NCBI GenBank assembly: GCA_003009755.1
Contig: PXUB01000003.1
Span: 1 to 64,000, forward strand
Length of the DNA: 64,000 bases
Reading direction: 5' to 3'
Origin: Thermoplasmatales archaeon SW_10_69_26
GTDB taxonomy: Archaea > Thermoplasmatota > SW-10-69-26
Position 1 is the stretch's first letter, and the number at the start of each line of letters is the position of its first letter. The translations under genes were made by a program, and so were the position numbers. Shown here one piece after another: positions 61,575 through 64,000 of the stretch. The notes below the pieces were generated by a model. That model ran no database searches and was not told where the DNA came from. It saw only the letters and a program-made list of their open reading frames with translations.

Positions 61575-61959
61575 GGGAGCCGGACCCATGCTTTGGTCGG
61601 CTGGCCCCAAATACGTTCGGGTGCTAGGCGAGGTCCCCGCCGCGCCGGGCCCCGAGCGTCCATCGACGGTAGGCATCGCCGGAGGCCACGATCGGGTGTA
61701 GACCTTCGACGGGATCGGGCGTCCCCGGCGCCTGCCGGTCGACGAACGCCACCCCTGCCACCAGCCCCAGACCGACGGCCAGGCCAGCGACCGGCTCCCA
61801 CCCCGCGAGCTCGGGTCGCTCCCGTCACCGGAAAGCGTCGTTGTAGAAGGCCCACTGGGCCGCGAGACCGCCCCTCGGTCCCGAGCTTGGGGGTGGTTGA
61901 TCAGGGAGGAAAGAGGGAAGGAGGGGCCAGCTGGCCCCGGGTCGGTCGACGGTGGGGGC
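61575..61959. other. Intergenic region with possible gene remnant
   Basis: On the minus strand 61624-61824 is open and encodes ELAGWEPVAGLAVGLGLVAG and IVASGDAYRRWTLGARRGG, which look protein-like, but there is no good start codon and an in-frame stop precedes it. It may be a C-terminal fragment. Nothing else is recognisable. Confidence 0.3.
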
Positions 61960-62328
61960 TCAGTCCTGGCCGGGCTTGGGCGGGCAGTGGCTTTGCGGGC
62001 AGGGCTCGAAGGGACCGTGGTCCTCGCAGAACGTGAGCGCGACCCCGAACTCCCCGGTGTCGCAGGCGTTCTGCGGATCGTCGAGGACGCCGTTCACGTA
62101 CTCGCAGTACGTGGATGGGACGTGGATCCCGTCGGGGTCGAGCTCGCAGGGCACGTCGGCCGGGGGATCCTGGGTCTGGTCGTCGACGTTGCACTGGATG
62201 CCGTTGGGTTCACCGTGCGGGTACACGGCGCAATCGACCGGGCCCGGCTGGGCGGCCACGGCGGGAGCGAGCCCAGTGGCGAACAGACCGGTAGCCGCGA
62301 TCGCGAGAAGCGTGGTCTCGAGATCCAT
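61960..62328 (-). CDS. Small cysteine-containing secreted protein 4
   Basis: 122 aa. Leader LETTLLAIAATGLFATGLAP, then a Cys-rich mature region (VDCAV, IQCNV, VPCEL, TYCEY, NACDT, TFCED, PCPQSHCPP). Same leader family as proteins 1-3. A broken piece of a similar gene lies at 62425-62520. Function unknown. Confidence 0.62.
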   Translation of the reverse strand: MDLETTLLAIAATGLFATGLAPAVAAQPGPVDCAVYPHGEPNGIQCNVDDQTQDPPADVPCELDPDGIHVPSTYCEYVNGVLDDPQNACDTGEFGVALTFCEDHGPFEPCPQSHCPPKPGQD

Positions 62329-62424
62329 GAGATACCATCGCGAGCAGTCCCGCTGACCGGCAAAAGCGTTACGCATCACCGGCACCACGGTGCCGAGCGG
62401 GGCGTCTCGTGGACCGTCCACGGC

Positions 62425-62520
62425 CCCTTCGATGCCGTTGGGTTCACCGTCGGCAGCCATCCCAGTCGACAGGGCCATGCTGGTCGGCCTCGGCGGGAGC
62501 GAGCCCGGTGACGCGGCATC
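62425..62520 (-). pseudogene. Fragment of a secreted-protein-4-like gene
   Basis: DNA matches the gene at 61960 in two places, GATGCCGTTGGGTTCACCGT and GGCGGGAGCGAGCCC, encoding DGEPNGIEGAVDGP like HGEPNGIQCNVDD. It lacks a signal peptide, most cysteines and a start. The remainder of 62329-62562 has only the NikR promoter. Confidence 0.5.
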
Positions 62521-62534
62521 GAGCCCGAGGATTG

Positions 62535-62559
62535 ACAACATATCGCCGTCTCATGTTAA
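62535..62559. promoter_or_regulatory. NikR-like gene promoter with inverted repeat
   Basis: AACAT-N11-ATGTT (62537-62557) overlaps the A/T-rich CATATC TATA candidate, about 24 nt before the GTG start. An autoregulatory operator is likely. Confidence 0.45.
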
Positions 62560-62562
62560 GAC

Positions 62563-62949
62563 GTGCGCGTCATCAGCGTCTCCCTGCCCGAGGACACCGT
62601 GGACGAGCTCGACCGGCGAGCCGACCAAGACGGATACAGCGGCCGCAGCGAGCTCGTGCGCGCGGCACTGGGGCCCTTCCTCGATCAGGCTCGAGGCGAG
62701 GAGGCACGCGAGGGACCGGCCACGGCCACGCTGGTCCTCGCCTACGACGAGGAGATCAGCGATCTCGTGAATCGGCGCCGCCACGATCACGCCGAACCGA
62801 TCACGACCATGGTCCACGGGCACACCGATGATCATCGGTGCCTGGAGGTCCTCGTCCTCGAGGGGGGAAGCGACGAGATCCGGTCGTTGGCGAACGACCT
62901 GCGGGGCCGCCCGGGGATGAACCAGGTCGAGCTGACGTGGCTCGACTGA
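62563..62949 (+). CDS. NikR-like metal-responsive RHH regulator
   Basis: 128 aa. An N-terminal RHH domain (RVISVSLPEDTVDELDRRAD; GRSELVRAALGPFL) is joined to a C-terminal ACT-like domain with VLAYDEEISDLV, MVHGHTDDHRCLEVLVLEGG and DLRGRPGMNQVELTW. The His/Cys arrangement HGH...HRCLE matches the high-affinity metal site of NikR. The adjacent target is a Zn/Mn-type binding protein rather than a nickel importer, so the metal sensed may not be nickel. GTG start, leaderless. Confidence 0.83.
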   Translation: MRVISVSLPEDTVDELDRRADQDGYSGRSELVRAALGPFLDQARGEEAREGPATATLVLAYDEEISDLVNRRRHDHAEPITTMVHGHTDDHRCLEVLVLEGGSDEIRSLANDLRGRPGMNQVELTWLD

Positions 62950-62999
62950 CTGTTGATAGTAAAACAGGCCTTCACAGTTAACAGGAGGAAACTAATAAC
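62950..62999 (+). promoter_or_regulatory. Promoter/operator of metal-binding lipoprotein gene
   Basis: CTGTT-N8-AACAG (62950-62967) and a further AGTTAACAG (62976-62984) precede ACTAATAAC (62991-62999), a TATA element about 26 nt before the ATG at 63021. These half-sites are candidates for the NikR-like regulator. The segment is strikingly A/T-rich for this genome. Confidence 0.5.
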
Positions 63000-63020
63000 G
63001 GGAGGGGGGTGGCAGGCGTG

Positions 63021-64000
63021 ATGACGCGCCGATTGCTCCCCCTGCTCGCCGCGACGCTGCTCGCCACCGCCGGTTGCGTCGGCCCCCTGACCGACACCGG
63101 CGATAGCCCCGATGTCCTCGTCACCCACTACCCCATCGAGTTCCTCGCCTCCGAGATCGCCGGCGACGATGTCGACGTCGACGCCTTCGTCGAGGGGGGC
63201 CAGCCCCACGACTTCAACCCAGGCTTCGAGGACAGGTCCGCCCTCGAGGACGCGAGCCTGGTCGTGTACCAGGGCGCCGGCTTCTCGCCCGGCGTCGAGG
63301 GGATGCTGGCCAGCGCCGGCGAGGACGGGCCGCCCTCGCTTGCCCTCGTCGACACCGTCGACACGATCGTTCACGAGGACGAGCACCGTCACGAGGCTGA
63401 GGAAAACCATTCCAACCACGAGGACCGCGACGGTGGCGACCAGGACGAGCACCACGAGAGCGAGCACGAGCGCGAGCACGACGAGCACGCGGAGGGTCGC
63501 GAGGACCCGCACACCTGGCTGGACCCCGTGCGCATGACCCAGCACGCCGAGGCGATCCGCGACGCGATGCAGGAGGCCTTCCCCGAGCACGAGGAGGCCT
63601 TCGCGAACCGGACCGCCGACCTCGTCGACGACCTCGAGGCCCTCCACGGGGACTTCGAGGCCGGCCTCGCGACCTGCGAGGTCCGGACCGCCGTCGTCAA
63701 CCACAACGCTTTCGCTTACCTCGGAGACCGCTATAACATCACCTTCGAGGCCGCCCACGGGCTCTCGCCCGACACGGAGCCCTCGGCCGAGACGATCGAC
63801 CGCCTCGCGGAGATCGTCGACCACCACAACCTCACGACCGTGTTCTTCGAGGAGTTCGTCAGCCCGGAGGTCGTCGAGACGATCGCCGACGAGACCGGCG
63901 CCGACACCGAGGTCCTCTCGCCCCTCGCGGCGCTCACCGACGAGCAGCGCGCCGACGGCGAGACCTACCTCACCCGCATGCGAGCCAATCTCCACGCGCT
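63021..64000 (+). CDS. Zinc/manganese ABC transporter substrate-binding lipoprotein (cut by right edge)
   Basis: At least 326 residues, open at the window end. The lipobox TAGC follows a hydrophobic leader (LLPLLAATLLATAGC). VTHYPIEFLASEIAGDDVDV, QPHDFNPGFED (metal His), a His/Glu/Asp-rich loop (about 115-160), DPHTWLDPVRM (second metal His) and FEAAHGLSPDTEPSAE define the cluster A-I (ZnuA/MntC-like) family. ATPase and permease genes are expected beyond the edge. The His-rich loop favours zinc. Likely repressed by the NikR-like protein upstream. Confidence 0.88.
   Translation, partial: MTRRLLPLLAATLLATAGCVGPLTDTGDSPDVLVTHYPIEFLASEIAGDDVDVDAFVEGGQPHDFNPGFEDRSALEDASLVVYQGAGFSPGVEGMLASAGEDGPPSLALVDTVDTIVHEDEHRHEAEENHSNHEDRDGGDQDEHHESEHEREHDEHAEGREDPHTWLDPVRMTQHAEAIRDAMQEAFPEHEEAFANRTADLVDDLEALHGDFEAGLATCEVRTAVVNHNAFAYLGDRYNITFEAAHGLSPDTEPSAETIDRLAEIVDHHNLTTVFFEEFVSPEVVETIADETGADTEVLSPLAALTDEQRADGETYLTRMRANLHA

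Noticed and set aside
1-64000. CRISPR arrays
   Set aside because: The tandem repeats have periods of 116-134 bp without unique spacers and no cas genes are present.

Overview
The window is a 64 kb piece of a high-GC archaeal chromosome. Archaeal markers are translation factor aIF1A, a FtsZ2-type tubulin preceded by a CdrS-like ribbon-helix-helix (RHH) regulator, type II (phosphorylating) GAPDH, archaeal-type triosephosphate isomerase, split GMP synthase subunit A, KorAB ferredoxin-linked 2-oxoacid oxidoreductase and a TrmB regulator. Many genes have a TATA-like element about 26-30 nt before the start codon, so leaderless transcripts look common. Proteins are very acidic and lysine-poor, as in salt-adapted Euryarchaeota. 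I cannot tell a haloarchaeal relative from a halophilic Thermoplasmatota-like lineage.

Layout. 1-1.1 kb: 134-bp repeats able to fold into a three-stem structure abut the 3' end of tRNA-Gly, followed by a dense array of GTMTGAC boxes leading into cdrS-ftsZ2. 2.9-13.2 kb: aldehyde dehydrogenase, two small RHH genes next to response-regulator and histidine-kinase genes, a TrmB/receiver pair, and korAB. 13.3-20.6 kb: a TauE-like exporter, a PLP enzyme and several secreted proteins. 20.7-26.2 kb: homogentisate dioxygenase, a second tandem repeat block, a purple-acid-phosphatase-like enzyme and a large secreted repeat protein. 26.5-35.5 kb is an accessory zone: CYP152 P450, Fe-alcohol dehydrogenase, an Xre-RES toxin-antitoxin pair, a second large repeat protein, and an MNT-HEPN pair. 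Both toxin-antitoxin pairs have, on their far side, a decayed extra copy of the 3' end of the neighbouring metabolic gene. 35.5-53.9 kb is mostly housekeeping: HPPD, IMPase/NAD kinase/JAMM operon, ferredoxin, fumarylacetoacetase-like enzyme, TrmI, a two-domain foldase lipoprotein, aconitase, hemerythrin, GAPDH, guaA subunit A, tpiA and aIF1A. A strongly structured candidate ncRNA lies at 46.4 kb. 54-64 kb holds a possible structured intergenic region, duplicated MTH1187-like genes (one frameshifted), three DUF429 paralogues, a family of small cysteine-containing secreted proteins with one shared leader type, a second CdrS-like gene, and a NikR-like regulator beside a Zn/Mn-type metal-binding lipoprotein that runs off the right edge.

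Connections. hmgA, hppD and the fumarylacetoacetase-like gene would supply three steps of tyrosine breakdown, although they are scattered. GAPDH, triosephosphate isomerase and the FBPase/IMPase-like gene belong to glycolysis/gluconeogenesis. KorAB plus the 7Fe-type ferredoxin and aconitase fit an oxidative TCA cycle. The most notable signals are the repeated toxin-antitoxin plus 3'-end-duplication architecture, the candidate ncRNA at 46.4 kb and the tRNA-linked structured repeats.
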